Source: Peptococcaceae bacterium (GTDB lineage: Bacteria > Bacillota > Peptococcia > Peptococcales > Peptococcaceae). From it: 52,167 bases of DNA. The translations under genes were made by a program, and so were the position numbers. The stretch spans positions 1 through 52,167 of the forward strand of contig CAAETY010000103.1 of assembly GCA_900759105.1 (NCBI GenBank), in the 5' to 3' direction. Below are positions 16,583 to 25,986 of this stretch, piece after piece; within the stretch, counting starts at the first letter, position 1; every line of letters starts with the position of its first letter. Below the pieces are notes generated by a model. That model was not told the DNA's origin. It did not search any database and was given only the letters and a program-made list of their open reading frames with translations.

Positions 16583-17080
16583 TTATGCGGCAATATGTTG
16601 TTCCAACGCCGCATTGATATCAGCCACAGCCTTATCTGCAACGTTAAAATCCCTTGCTTGACTTTTGCCGTTCCATGTTGCTGCAGAACGCAAGCGAATC
16701 ATGGCTTCATCCTTTGAGCCTACGATATGCAAATCTGCACGCTTATAGTCAATGCTATAGTTGAGGGAAACTTTGACCACTTGACCCAAATCCATCACGT
16801 TATGGTCCGGAGATACAATCGTCACATGCTTCCCTTCCAAGCGAATGGTAAAAGTCCCCACATAATGCTTCTGCATCAGTCGCATCACCGCTAAAAAAAT
16901 CACCAATGACGGTACGACCACCACAAGCCATAAAAGCCCCTGGTTGGTTATAAGATTCGGTAATAGCCCTTTTAACAAAAGCAGTAACAGTGCCGCAGGT
17001 GCAAGCAGCGCAACTGCACCCAGAAGACTTGTTCTTTTCTCTCCATCGACAGTGCTTGCTACAAATTGATAATCATTCAT
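16583..17080 (-). CDS. Membrane protein with a PH-like domain, function unknown
   Basis: A 165-residue protein: a short N-terminus, two membrane helices (about 25-45 and 55-75), then a soluble domain with alternating beta strands (TFTIRLEGKHVTIVSP, VVKVSLNYSIDYKRADLHIV) that resembles bacterial PH-like domains. I chose the ATG at 17080, preceded by AGGTG at six bases; an upstream GTG/ATG is possible. The function is not recognisable. It is encoded upstream of the DegV gene with a 26-bp gap, so they may be co-transcribed. Confidence 0.65.
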   Translation of the reverse strand: MNDYQFVASTVDGEKRTSLLGAVALLAPAALLLLLLKGLLPNLITNQGLLWLVVVVPSLVIFLAVMRLMQKHYVGTFTIRLEGKHVTIVSPDHNVMDLGQVVKVSLNYSIDYKRADLHIVGSKDEAMIRLRSAATWNGKSQARDFNVADKAVADINAALEQHIAA

Positions 17081-17193
17081 ATTCATCACCTAATATGTGG
17101 TTCGGTTCGTGATTCCTTTTGGAATCCTTATGTCATTTTAGCATATGATTGACTTACCGCCAACCGTACGAGCAAATCCCCACATTTATACAC

Positions 17194-17769
17194 CTATTCT
17201 GTTACTTTTTCTTCGAATGTTTTTCGGTCACAAACGAAGGACAGCGCCCCGGTTTCACTGTCGATAATATAGCCGCCTACACGCACATCTTCAGGTACCA
17301 AGGGATGGTGCACAATGACATGCACCGCATCCTTGACCGAGCCCTCTACGGTTTCAAAGCCTGCCAACCATTTTTCAAAGTCAATGCCACAATAGTGCAT
17401 GAGATCTATTGCTTCTTGATGCACACCGCGCTCTTTCATGAGGGTTATCATGCGATTGCTGTCGGTATGACTGACGCCACAATCGGTGTGACCAATGACC
17501 ATAATTTCTTCCACGCCCAATTCATAAATAGCAATCAACAGGCTGCGCATGGCGCTGCCAAACGGAGAACTGATGACGCCACCGGCATTTTTGATCATCT
17601 TCGCATCACCGTTTTTGAGCCCCAGCGCTTGTGGCAGAAGCTCTGTTAAACGGGTATCCATGCAGCTTACAATAGCTAGCTTCTTGTTGGGATACTTGTC
17701 GGTCGTAAAATGCTCGTAGTCCTTATTGGCTACGAATTTTTTGTTGTATGCCAAAATTTCTTCAATCAT
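17194..17769 (-). CDS. Beta-class carbonic anhydrase
   Basis: A 191-residue zinc enzyme interconverting CO2 and bicarbonate in the cytoplasm. Zinc ligands sit in CMDTR and HTDCG (Cys-Asp-Arg and His-x-x-Cys), and the substrate-site segment KNAGGVISSPFGSAMRSL is intact. I chose ATG at 17769 because AAAGAAG is eight bases before it; an upstream GTG three codons earlier is worse placed. It probably supplies bicarbonate for carboxylations. Confidence 0.92.
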   Translation of the reverse strand: MIEEILAYNKKFVANKDYEHFTTDKYPNKKLAIVSCMDTRLTELLPQALGLKNGDAKMIKNAGGVISSPFGSAMRSLLIAIYELGVEEIMVIGHTDCGVSHTDSNRMITLMKERGVHQEAIDLMHYCGIDFEKWLAGFETVEGSVKDAVHVIVHHPLVPEDVRVGGYIIDSETGALSFVCDRKTFEEKVTE

Positions 17770-17865
17770 TACAAACACTTCTTTTCATATATATTGTCTT
17801 TCACACAGTTATTCTCCAGTTTATTACAAATTTCCTTCTTTTTCAAGGTGTCATGATTTTGCCAT

Positions 17866-17894
17866 AAAAAAAGACATGGCCGAAGCCATGTCTT
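17866..17894 (-). terminator. Terminator after the SLH surface protein gene
   Basis: AAGACATGGC/GCCATGTCTT forms a perfect 10-bp stem with a TTCG tetraloop on the minus strand, followed by T7. Confidence 0.9.
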
Positions 17895-17903
17895 GTAGAT
17901 GAG

Positions 17904-20900
17904 TTATTTCACCAGGGCACCGTCTTTAACTTGCAACGTCATGTTCGGATAGCCTTCCGCCTTGATGACAATGGTGGAAGTACCACTGCTCTTGATACAA
18001 TCGGATGACATATCGATGAAGCAAATGTCTCCGCCTAAGGCATCATCGTTTCTCATCTTATACGCCAATGATTCATTCCAGAAGCCGCTAACGGCATGAA
18101 GGTCTTGACCATCAACTGTGATGGCTGTCACCTTACTTAAATACGTCGCCAATGCCGCGTCTGCTGTTTCAAAGGATAAACGATAGGTAGAACTGAGCAA
18201 GGAGGATTCGAAGCTCAACGCTTTGGCTTTTGGAAGCTTAGTGCCTTGATTTTCGTTTCCGCCATTTTCATTGCCACCGTTGCCCGGCTCCGGTGCTGTC
18301 ACCGCACTGCCGGTGTATTGCCCGTCTTTGAAGGTCAAGGTCAACACTTCATAGCCCGGTGCACTGACCTTAACCGTGGTTTGGCCACTGGCTTCAATGC
18401 TGCTCTTGCTCAATTGGAGATACCAAAGGTTGCCGGTATAATCATCACCGGTTTTGGTACGATAAGCTTTCACACTGTCAATAAAGTTGGATTTCTTTTG
18501 TACCGCTTGGCCATTGCTACTTACGCCATCAATACTCTTTAAGTAAGTATTCAAGGCTTTGTCGGTGGTGGTAAACGCAATGTTATAGTAATCGTCAAAG
18601 AGCCCCTCGCTAACAAGCTCTACTTTGCTCACAGTCGGTGTTGTAGCTGCCGGTGTTTCCGGTTCGGTAGTAGCCTTATCGCCTACAGAGCCGTCCTTAT
18701 TCACTACCACAGTGAACGCTTCATAGCCTTCGGATTGAATAACAACGGTGTTCTTATCCTGGTTAAAGGCCGCGCCACCCAGCTTCAAAACATTTTCACC
18801 GTAACCACTGCGTTCGCTTGCATAGTCACTGCTTGAAGCAGTCGGTGCCCCAAACATGCCTTCATATTTCGTATAGGTCTGTCCGTTTACAGTCACTGCT
18901 TGAATCTTGTTCGCCCAGTTGTTAATGGTTACGCTATCGGCTGCATCTTGTTTTTCTGCAAAGGTCAGCTGATAATAGCCGTTTTTCTGTCCGTTAACGG
19001 TCATATCCGGTGCTTGTAAGATCGTTGCTGTACCCTTCACATTAAAGCCTGCGGTCAAGGCATCGGTATAATCGTTTGCCTTCACGCTCACAGTATAATC
19101 GCCGGCCTTCACGTTGTGCAATGCGATGGTTTTGTAGTCTTTTCCCACTACATAATACACTGCATCTGATCCTTCAACGCCTTGTGGGTATACCACTGTT
19201 TCCTTGCCGCCGCTCTTTGTTAAGGTAACACTTTGTAAGGACTTGAGGAAATCGCCTTCACTACCGTTTACAGTCAATACAACCTTGTTTGCACTTGCAT
19301 CTGCCGTTAATGTAAGGCCTTCTTCTATCACACGCTTATAATCAATGGTCACGGTTTGTGGCTTATAGCCTTCTGCTTGAACAGTCAAGGTGTTTGTCCC
19401 TACTGTCAGACAATTGCTTTTTAGCGTAATGGTACCCTTTGTGGCATCAATCGTATACAAATCACTACCTAATGAACGATAATCGCCATTTAAGCGCAGC
19501 GCCTTCACTTTGCCAAGATATTCAGTGGTTTGCTTGCCACTAAAGGTCAACACCGGGTCCTGTCCCTGCTTATTGTTGCTTACGGTTACTTGAGGGCTTT
19601 CGAGCTTGCCGGAAACAGATACATCCTGCAATTCACCCAATAAGCCATCTTCGAGCACTGCCTTGGTGGCATTCGGTGGATTTACACTTGCTTTTGCAGC
19701 TTGTCTGTAAGTAGCAAACGGTACCCATAACTGGTTCTTGGTTTGTGCACTGTTGATATTACTAATAAAGTCACTCCATTTATAGTAGCTGGTATCGCCG
19801 GTATCAAACACCGCATCGGCAATGACATTGGATTTCCAATAATCCAAAACCGCTGATGCTTCAGTGGTTTCTTGGCCTAATTTTTCAAGCACCAAGGCAT
19901 TGGCCAGCAAATCTCCATCAAAGAGCAAATTGGCTTGGATGGCTAAACTACCACCTTCGCTGCTACTGCCACCACTGCTGCTACCACCACCGGTCGCACT
20001 GCTAATGACATCGACAGAAGCTGCTCGTGCGGCTTTGCTTTGTTGAGTAGCTACCGCTGCACCGCCGACATTGAAGGTACAGCTAAAGTCTTGGAAGCCG
20101 GCTGCTTGGATGGTCAAGGTATAGTTACCGATTTCGTCAAAATGATTGGTGCCGTTGGTTGCATTGACATCGTTATACAACACAAAGGAATCTTGGCTAA
20201 TCAAGAAATAGTCATCAATTTTGTTCAAGGTCACCGTTTTGCCACTTGGCTTGGTCAACACCACACTTTCAATCGGGTCTACAACGCCATACAACAAATT
20301 GCTAACTTCAAAATGCAGATTGCGGCCGGATTCCGGTGTTTCCTTGACCTTTAAGGATGGGGTATCATGATTCACCACATGGATTGGAATCATTTGATAG
20401 GTGGTTTTACCGTCCGTTCCTTTAACAGCAACACGTACATAATAGCGTCCGTTGCTCTTGAAGTTGCTTTGTCCGAACGGAATTTTTAACACGCCAACCG
20501 TATTTCCATAATGATCGGCAGTGGTCTTTTCATACTTTAATTGCTTATTCAAATCCTTTTTGTATTGGTCGTAACTTACTAAGGTTAGCGCACCGCTGTC
20601 TGCTACGCCGTCAAACCATGCCTTGTCCTCATCCTTGGTGTAATTGAACATGATTTCCACGGTGCCTGCTTCATTACCTTCGTCAAGCACCGCCACCGGT
20701 GAATAAAATGGATGGGTTGTGCCGGATTGTCCACTACCGAAGGTGGTCACACCCGGCAACACACGCGCCTTGCCATTATTGTCATAATTGGTTAAATGAT
20801 AGTCCCAAACAGCAACGGGTCCATGCGCTAAAAAGTAATCCGGCAAATAATTATCGCCTTCATACACTGCATCAGCGTTGGCATCACCACCTAAGTTGAT

Positions 20901-22529
20901 GGTTTGGGTATACTTATCGCTTTTTACTGTTACGCTACCCGGATTGCCCACTAATGGCAATTTTGCCACCGAGCCGTCCGTCATGACCTTGCTCATGGAT
21001 GCGGTCACATCATCACCATCTACAACCAGGCGTACATCATCCGCTGTAACGCCGTCAACAAAAACGAGTGGCAACCAAGCCCCGGCGTCGGTTTGAACTA
21101 TTTGTGCTTTTTCAACCTTCACCAATGTTCCCTGTGCCTGTTCAGTTTGATTCCCGCCATTTTCAGTGCCACCGGAACTTCCGCCATTGCCGTTGCTACC
21201 GCCACCGGTACTACCGCCGTTGCCGTTGCTGCCGCCGGAACTTCCACCGTTGCCATTGTTGCCACCGGTATTATTTTTATCAGCTACCGTGCCACTATTT
21301 CCCGGCTTCACCAATGTGGTACCTGCCATGACACCCGTGGTTCCGGCCCCTGCATGAACTCTTGCGCCCTTGGTAAGCACCTTGATGTGATTAGCATCAG
21401 CATTCACATCCTTCACGGTGCCTTCGCCATCGATTACGACGTTATCGGCGTTAATTTGCACGTCATCTGCCGAAGCGCCCTTTTCTACATGCAAGGCCAC
21501 GCCCTTCGCTGCTTTGTTGACATCGATTTGCTTAATCTTGCCATTTGCAATTGTCCCATCAAGCGGTGCCGCCACACTCACATTGTCAAAATCCCCATCA
21601 AGGATGGCATCACTATAGAGCATTAGCGCCCCCAACAGAGATGACATGTTTACCAAACGCGTTGCACTATTGCGATCGTTCAAAATCACCTGTCCTTTTA
21701 CAGTGCTATGATTGAACTTCACAGAATTTTCACCGCCACCGCGAATAATCACACGCCCGGTAACGGTTACGTTATCCAAGGTAGCACTACCCTTACCGAG
21801 ACCATCTGCCAAAACGAGGTCACCCTTCACGGTCATATCCTTCAAGGTTACCCCATCACTGCGTACGACCAAATTGCCATCTACATCCTGATTGATGGTT
21901 GTTGCATCGGTAACATAGCTTGCTACCATTTTGGACATAATCGCAGCAAATTCTGCACGGGTAATGGTCGTCTTTGGAGAAAGCTTTCCGTCAAAACCAC
22001 TGACATACCCTTCTGCAACCATCGCCGCTACTGCTTGACGCGCCCATTCCGACACCTCTGCGGCATCGCTGTAGGCGGCCAGACTTTGCGCATCGGCGGT
22101 GCCCACTTCAAAAGCACGCGCCAAAACCACAAAGGCTTCTTCACGGGTGATCTGTTGACTAGGATTCAGTTTCCCTGCCCCGGCACCAACGAAGGTCCCC
22201 ATTTTTACTGCTTTTGCCATATCCCCGTAATACCATGCATCAGATGCCACATCCGTGTAGCCACTTAAATCGGCTTTTTGGGTAGCACCAAAGGCACGGT
22301 TAATGATGGTCGCCATTTCTGCACGGGTCAACGCACCCTTCGGCAATATTTTTCCGTCATAACCACCCAATAATCCATTTTCAACAGCTTGGCTCATTGC
22401 CGACGCGGACCAGTCGGTTGGAAAATCACTGAAATCCTTCACATTGGCTGCATAGGCACCGTTTGGAACCAAAAGGGCCGCTGTCAGAACCAATGCCATC
22501 CCCTGTTTAGCACGTTTTTCTTTTTTCAT
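17904..22529 (-). CDS. SLH-anchored surface protein with repeated Shr-like HID (DUF1533) domains
   Basis: A 1541-residue exported protein. A signal peptide (1-27) is followed by three SLH repeats (about 30-205), each with the TRAE or TREE motif, which bind pyruvylated cell-wall polymer. Next is a probable beta-helix region (215-400, VTVTGRVIIRGGG-like turns), a Gly/Asn/Ser linker (about 420-465), and then five to six HID/DUF1533-like modules, recognised by endings such as TLTVQAEGYKPQTVTI and TVVIQSEGYEAFTVVV. HID domains in Shr bind haemoglobin; here a haem or host-protein-binding role is an inference. GAAAGGAG precedes the ATG. An iron-box-like palindrome lies upstream. Confidence 0.82.
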   Translation of the reverse strand: MKKEKRAKQGMALVLTAALLVPNGAYAANVKDFSDFPTDWSASAMSQAVENGLLGGYDGKILPKGALTRAEMATIINRAFGATQKADLSGYTDVASDAWYYGDMAKAVKMGTFVGAGAGKLNPSQQITREEAFVVLARAFEVGTADAQSLAAYSDAAEVSEWARQAVAAMVAEGYVSGFDGKLSPKTTITRAEFAAIMSKMVASYVTDATTINQDVDGNLVVRSDGVTLKDMTVKGDLVLADGLGKGSATLDNVTVTGRVIIRGGGENSVKFNHSTVKGQVILNDRNSATRLVNMSSLLGALMLYSDAILDGDFDNVSVAAPLDGTIANGKIKQIDVNKAAKGVALHVEKGASADDVQINADNVVIDGEGTVKDVNADANHIKVLTKGARVHAGAGTTGVMAGTTLVKPGNSGTVADKNNTGGNNGNGGSSGGSNGNGGSTGGGSNGNGGSSGGTENGGNQTEQAQGTLVKVEKAQIVQTDAGAWLPLVFVDGVTADDVRLVVDGDDVTASMSKVMTDGSVAKLPLVGNPGSVTVKSDKYTQTINLGGDANADAVYEGDNYLPDYFLAHGPVAVWDYHLTNYDNNGKARVLPGVTTFGSGQSGTTHPFYSPVAVLDEGNEAGTVEIMFNYTKDEDKAWFDGVADSGALTLVSYDQYKKDLNKQLKYEKTTADHYGNTVGVLKIPFGQSNFKSNGRYYVRVAVKGTDGKTTYQMIPIHVVNHDTPSLKVKETPESGRNLHFEVSNLLYGVVDPIESVVLTKPSGKTVTLNKIDDYFLISQDSFVLYNDVNATNGTNHFDEIGNYTLTIQAAGFQDFSCTFNVGGAAVATQQSKAARAASVDVISSATGGGSSSGGSSSEGGSLAIQANLLFDGDLLANALVLEKLGQETTEASAVLDYWKSNVIADAVFDTGDTSYYKWSDFISNINSAQTKNQLWVPFATYRQAAKASVNPPNATKAVLEDGLLGELQDVSVSGKLESPQVTVSNNKQGQDPVLTFSGKQTTEYLGKVKALRLNGDYRSLGSDLYTIDATKGTITLKSNCLTVGTNTLTVQAEGYKPQTVTIDYKRVIEEGLTLTADASANKVVLTVNGSEGDFLKSLQSVTLTKSGGKETVVYPQGVEGSDAVYYVVGKDYKTIALHNVKAGDYTVSVKANDYTDALTAGFNVKGTATILQAPDMTVNGQKNGYYQLTFAEKQDAADSVTINNWANKIQAVTVNGQTYTKYEGMFGAPTASSSDYASERSGYGENVLKLGGAAFNQDKNTVVIQSEGYEAFTVVVNKDGSVGDKATTEPETPAATTPTVSKVELVSEGLFDDYYNIAFTTTDKALNTYLKSIDGVSSNGQAVQKKSNFIDSVKAYRTKTGDDYTGNLWYLQLSKSSIEASGQTTVKVSAPGYEVLTLTFKDGQYTGSAVTAPEPGNGGNENGGNENQGTKLPKAKALSFESSLLSSTYRLSFETADAALATYLSKVTAITVDGQDLHAVSGFWNESLAYKMRNDDALGGDICFIDMSSDCIKSSGTSTIVIKAEGYPNMTLQVKDGALVK

Positions 22530-22619
22530 TCCATACTCCTTTCAAAAAAACACGCAAAAAGACAATCAACAATCCGCTTATATCGCCGGCAAGATACAAG
22601 ACGAAAGTTTACGCTTGAC

Positions 22620-22637
22620 AGTTAGTTTTAGCTAACT
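22620..22637. promoter_or_regulatory. Iron-box-like palindrome upstream of the SLH protein
   Basis: AGTTAGTTTTAGCTAACT has 6-bp inverted arms spaced by six bases, similar to DtxR/IdeR-type TTAG-N6-CTAA operators, about 90 bp before the start. Confidence 0.4.
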
Positions 22638-22661
22638 TACTATTGGTACTATAGCAAACGA

Positions 22662-22736
22662 CTTACTCTTTGTCAAAAGGAGAACACAATTAAAGAGAAT
22701 TAATGAACGAGTTTCAGTTTGCTAACTCTTTGACAA
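22662..22736. repeat. Imperfect 15-bp direct repeat in the SLH gene upstream region
   Basis: CTTACTCTTTGTCAA at 22662-22676 and CTAACTCTTTGACAA at 22722-22736 match at 13 of 15 positions, with starts 60 bp apart. This could be a tandem regulator site. Otherwise the region 22530-22755 holds only the palindrome and leader. Confidence 0.35.
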
Positions 22737-22755
22737 GCTATCAGTAAAAAGCGCA

Positions 22756-22787
22756 CAAAAAAAGTGCCGTGAATAATCACAGCACTT
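22756..22787 (-). terminator. Terminator overlapping the end of the LysR gene
   Basis: On the minus strand AGTGCTGTG pairs with CACGGCACT (one mismatch) and T7 follows; the stem includes the LysR stop codon. Confidence 0.7.
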
Positions 22788-23685
22788 TGCTTTCGTATTT
22801 TTTGAGCTCCTCCACATAAAGCTTTCCCATCACACTCAGCGGAATCCCTTTGCGCTTAATGTAACCAATGGTCATATTTTCATCCACATTAAGCGGCACC
22901 GGCTTGTATATCCTACCGTTTAAGTCCTGGCAGATAAGCCCCGGACAAAGGATAAAGGCTTCAACGCCTCGCATGAGATTTAACGCTGTTGCACGATCCG
23001 ATGCTTTAATTACTTTTTTGAAGCTTTGGATACTCATTACTTCTTCTGCCACAAAGAAATGGTTGGCACCTTCTTGTTCAAAACTCAGGCAAGGATATTT
23101 TTCCAAATCCTCAATGCTCACCATCTCGTTATTGGCAAGGGGATGACCCTCCCAGAAATAGGCATACACCGCACAATCAAAAAGTGGTACAAATTCCAAT
23201 TCTTTTTCACGAAGGATCTTATTGAGTACACGTTCATTAAAAGAGTTCATATACAGCACGCCGATTTCGCTGTGGAACTCTTGCACGTTATCAATGACCT
23301 CATGTGTTTGAATCTCAAGAATGGACAGCTCGTACTCGTCCATATCGGTTGCCCGCATCAAATTCATAAATGCTTCGACAGCAAAAGAATAATGTTGCGC
23401 CGATACGGAAAACTTTTGACGCGCCGGTTCGCCACTCAAAAACCGTTCATCCATCAATTGATATTGCGCCATGAGTTGTCGTGCATAGCCAAGAAATTCA
23501 TTGCCTTCTACGGTTACGCTAATGCCTTTGTTGCTGCGTTCAAAAATGACGTTACCAATTTCCTCTTCCAGTTCACGCACCGCTGCTGATAAACTTGGTT
23601 GAGAAATATATAACACCCGCGCTGCCTTATTCATTGAGCGACAATCCGCCACAGTCAGCACATATCGCAATTGTTGCAAGGTCAT
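22777..23685 (-). CDS. LysR family transcriptional regulator
   Basis: A 302-residue LysR protein with the N-terminal helix-turn-helix (SMNKAARVLYISQPSLSAAVRELEEE) and a full effector domain. I chose the ATG at 23685 because AAGGAG lies nine bases before it, inside the alternative start 18 bases upstream. Unlike the two LysR genes of the anion cassettes, its 3' end is intact. It is divergent from the apbE operon and might control it; the effector is unknown. Confidence 0.88.
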   Translation of the reverse strand: MTLQQLRYVLTVADCRSMNKAARVLYISQPSLSAAVRELEEEIGNVIFERSNKGISVTVEGNEFLGYARQLMAQYQLMDERFLSGEPARQKFSVSAQHYSFAVEAFMNLMRATDMDEYELSILEIQTHEVIDNVQEFHSEIGVLYMNSFNERVLNKILREKELEFVPLFDCAVYAYFWEGHPLANNEMVSIEDLEKYPCLSFEQEGANHFFVAEEVMSIQSFKKVIKASDRATALNLMRGVEAFILCPGLICQDLNGRIYKPVPLNVDENMTIGYIKRKGIPLSVMGKLYVEELKKYESKVL

Positions 23686-23910
23686 TTTCTCATCTCCTTC
23701 CATTCGTTTTAGGTTATATAAGTTTTTTGAATACCTTTATTTTGTCATATTTTTACTTTCTTAACAATCTACTTCCTAATTGTTGTTACATAGAATCTTT
23801 GTGTCGAACTGCTTCTTGCAATAATTTGTAACGTTTTCTCTATCACAACACTTTTTATTGCAACATTGACGCGTAATATATTTTGCGCACACTTGTGCCT
23901 TGCCCTTCTA

Positions 23911-23939
23911 TTGACACGGTTTTATAGGAATGTTATGTT
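23911..23939 (+). promoter_or_regulatory. Promoter of the apbE operon
   Basis: A consensus TTGACA (23911-23916) and TATGTT (23934-23939) have a 17-bp spacer, 40 bp before the apbE start. The remainder of the 23704-23978 gap is AT-rich with no other clear element. Confidence 0.7.
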
Positions 23940-23978
23940 GAATTTCGTAATGCTTTTCAAAAAGGAGCCTTTTCAACC

Positions 23979-24983
23979 ATGAAAAAAATTTTCCTTATGC
24001 TCATTCTTCTGCTTTGCCTTGTTGGCTGTAGTAGCGAGAACGATGTGCCTGCCTCAAAGGAATTGGACGCCATGGATACCACCATGAGTCTCACCGCCTA
24101 CGGAAGTAACGCCGAGCGCGCCCTTGAGGAGGCTTCCGATGAGATTGCACGCTTAGACAAGTGCTTCTCCATTAGCGCATCAAGCGGCGATATTTGGACC
24201 TTAAACAATAAAAAATCCGCCACCCTCTCTACCGATACAGCCACGCTCCTTGCGCGAGCCATTGAAATCAGTGAGGATACTGACGGTGCCTTTGACCCTA
24301 CGATTGCCCCATTGATGGAGGCGTGGGGCTTCACCGACAAAAATTACCGTGTGCCTTCTGCCGCTACGATTCAACCCCTCCTTGCCGCAGTTGATGCCGG
24401 CGCCATTAAACTGGATGCCGATGGCCATTGCTCCATTCCTCAAAATGTAAGCGTTGATTTGGGCGCTATTGCAAAAGGCTATACTGCTAACCGCATTATG
24501 GAAATTTTTAGCGCACACCACGTTGACCACGCTTTGATTTCATTGGGCGGTAACGTACAAACCTTGGGAACCAAACCCGATGGCAGTGCTTGGCGTGTGG
24601 GCATTCAAGACCCCAAGCAGCCGAACGATATTATTGCCACCGTGGAGGTTGGTGAATGCGCCGTTGTCACCTCAGGCGGCTATCTGCGTTACTTTGAAGA
24701 AAATGGCGTGCGCTATCACCATATCATTGATCCCCATACCGGTTATCCGGCCAATAACGGTCTTCTTAGTGTTACCATTGTTACTGATGATGGCACCCTT
24801 GCCGATGCGCTTTCCACCGCCCTTTTCGTCATGGGTGAAGCTGACGCTATTCGCTACTGGCGCACCCACTCAAAAGACTTTGAGTGTATTCTTGTCACCG
24901 ATGACGGGCGCATTTTAGCAACCCCGAGCATTGCCACTACCCTTACCCTTTCAAGCGGCGAAAAACCGGAGGTGATTGCATGA
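23979..24983 (+). CDS. apbE: FAD:protein FMN transferase lipoprotein
   Basis: A 334-residue ApbE. The lipoprotein signal ends at LVGCSS, so it acts outside the membrane. It transfers FMN from FAD covalently to Thr/Ser of target flavoproteins. Family motifs are visible: MDTTMSLTAYG, DGAFDPTIAPLMEAWGF, VDLGAIAKGYTANRI, LISLGGNVQTLG, and HIIDPHTGYPAN with the magnesium-site threonine/aspartate region DDGTLADALSTALFVMG. No flavinylation target with an FMN-binding domain is encoded in the window. It overlaps the next gene by four bases. Confidence 0.93.
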   Translation: MKKIFLMLILLLCLVGCSSENDVPASKELDAMDTTMSLTAYGSNAERALEEASDEIARLDKCFSISASSGDIWTLNNKKSATLSTDTATLLARAIEISEDTDGAFDPTIAPLMEAWGFTDKNYRVPSAATIQPLLAAVDAGAIKLDADGHCSIPQNVSVDLGAIAKGYTANRIMEIFSAHHVDHALISLGGNVQTLGTKPDGSAWRVGIQDPKQPNDIIATVEVGECAVVTSGGYLRYFEENGVRYHHIIDPHTGYPANNGLLSVTIVTDDGTLADALSTALFVMGEADAIRYWRTHSKDFECILVTDDGRILATPSIATTLTLSSGEKPEVIA

Positions 24984-25360
24984 CCACTAAACGCTTTATC
25001 CTCGCCGGCGTCCTCCTCCTCGTCCTTTTTAGCGCCGGCATTTACGGGACAAGCATGCTTTCCCACCAAGGTGACACCGTTGCCATTGTCGAAAAAGACG
25101 GGCAAGAGTTGTATCGCTTTAAGCTTCAAGACATCACCGATACCCATACCTACACCATCGGGGAAGCCGGTGATGAAAATGAAATCACCGTTAGCCCCGA
25201 TGGTATTTGCGTCAGCCATGCTGATTGCCCGGATCAAACTTGTGTACAGCAGGGGGTACGTGCGCACGGTCCAACGCCCATCGTTTGTTTACCGCACCAT
25301 CTCACCATTCGCTTTAGTGATGACAGTGATGCGCTACCGGATGTAACCACCGGGCATTAA
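24980..25360 (+). CDS. NusG domain II-containing protein
   Basis: A 126-residue protein with an N-terminal membrane anchor (6-26) and one NusG domain II-like module outside the cell. It carries the DGICVSHADCPDQTCVQQG and IVCLPHHLTI signature, including three cysteines. Such proteins regularly occur beside ApbE and Gx-transporter genes. The molecular role is not established; a part in flavin or quinone redox chemistry at the membrane is suggested by context. ATGA overlap with apbE indicates coupling. Confidence 0.85.
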   Translation: MTTKRFILAGVLLLVLFSAGIYGTSMLSHQGDTVAIVEKDGQELYRFKLQDITDTHTYTIGEAGDENEITVSPDGICVSHADCPDQTCVQQGVRAHGPTPIVCLPHHLTIRFSDDSDALPDVTTGH

Positions 25361-25372
25361 GGAGACACCACC

Positions 25373-25879
25373 ATGCAAACAAAAAAGCTTACACATCTTG
25401 CCCTCCTCACCGCCATTGCCCTCATCCTCTTTGTGGTGGAAGCGCAGATTCCGCCACCTATTCCCGTGCCCGGTATCAAGCTTGGCCTCAGCAATATCAT
25501 TACTCTCGTAGCCTTGATATGCTACGGCCCAAAGGATGCACTGTTGGTGCTTATCACACGCATTCTTTTGGGAAGCTTTTTTTGCGCCCAGCTCATGACA
25601 CTCTTCTTTAGCTTGGCCGGTGGACTGCTCTGCTTTGCTCTCTGTACCTGCCTATATCGACATTTTTCACTGCAAAAGCTCTGGTGTCTCAGCATGCTCG
25701 GCGCTTGTGCCCATAACATCGGACAAGTTCTCGTTGCCATTGTTGTCACCGGCACTGTGGATATTCTCTGGTATCTTCCAATTCTCCTCGTAAGTGGCAT
25801 CGTCACCGGCATTTTCACCGGCCTCATCGCCCGTTATTTTCTCGAACACCTCAATGCTATCCACACTGCTGTACAATGA
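25373..25879 (+). CDS. Gx transporter family protein (heptaprenyl diphosphate synthase component I-like)
   Basis: A 168-residue membrane protein with about five helices and the family's IPVPGIKLGLSNIITL and ALLVLITRILLGSF motifs. Annotated as Gx transporter or HepS/component I-like. It resembles small ECF substrate-binding subunits, so it may import a flavin or isoprenoid-related compound; no ECF module is in the window. Third gene of the apbE operon, 12 bp after the NusG-II gene with AAGGAG before its start. Confidence 0.8.
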   Translation: MQTKKLTHLALLTAIALILFVVEAQIPPPIPVPGIKLGLSNIITLVALICYGPKDALLVLITRILLGSFFCAQLMTLFFSLAGGLLCFALCTCLYRHFSLQKLWCLSMLGACAHNIGQVLVAIVVTGTVDILWYLPILLVSGIVTGIFTGLIARYFLEHLNAIHTAVQ

Positions 25880-25884
25880 TAAAC

Positions 25885-25971
25885 AAAAAGCAACCTTCAC
25901 AGAAAATCTTCCCGTCATTCGGATACCCAAATGACGGGAACGGATTTCAAATGTGAAAGGTTGCTTTTTTT
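25885..25971. terminator. Long nested hairpin terminator between the apbE operon and the BMC operon
   Basis: An outer stem (AAAAAGCAACCTT..AAGGTTGCTTTTT) encloses an inner stem (TCCCGTCATT..AATGACGGGA). A and T runs on either end allow termination in both directions between the convergent operons. Confidence 0.85.
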
Positions 25972-25986
25972 AGATTGCTCTTGCGA

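Noticed and set aside
21140..21290. Tandem repeat array in DNA at the SLH protein linker
   Set aside because: It reflects the Gly/Asn/Ser-rich protein linker; repeat units are irregular and there are no flanking features of a mobile or CRISPR array.
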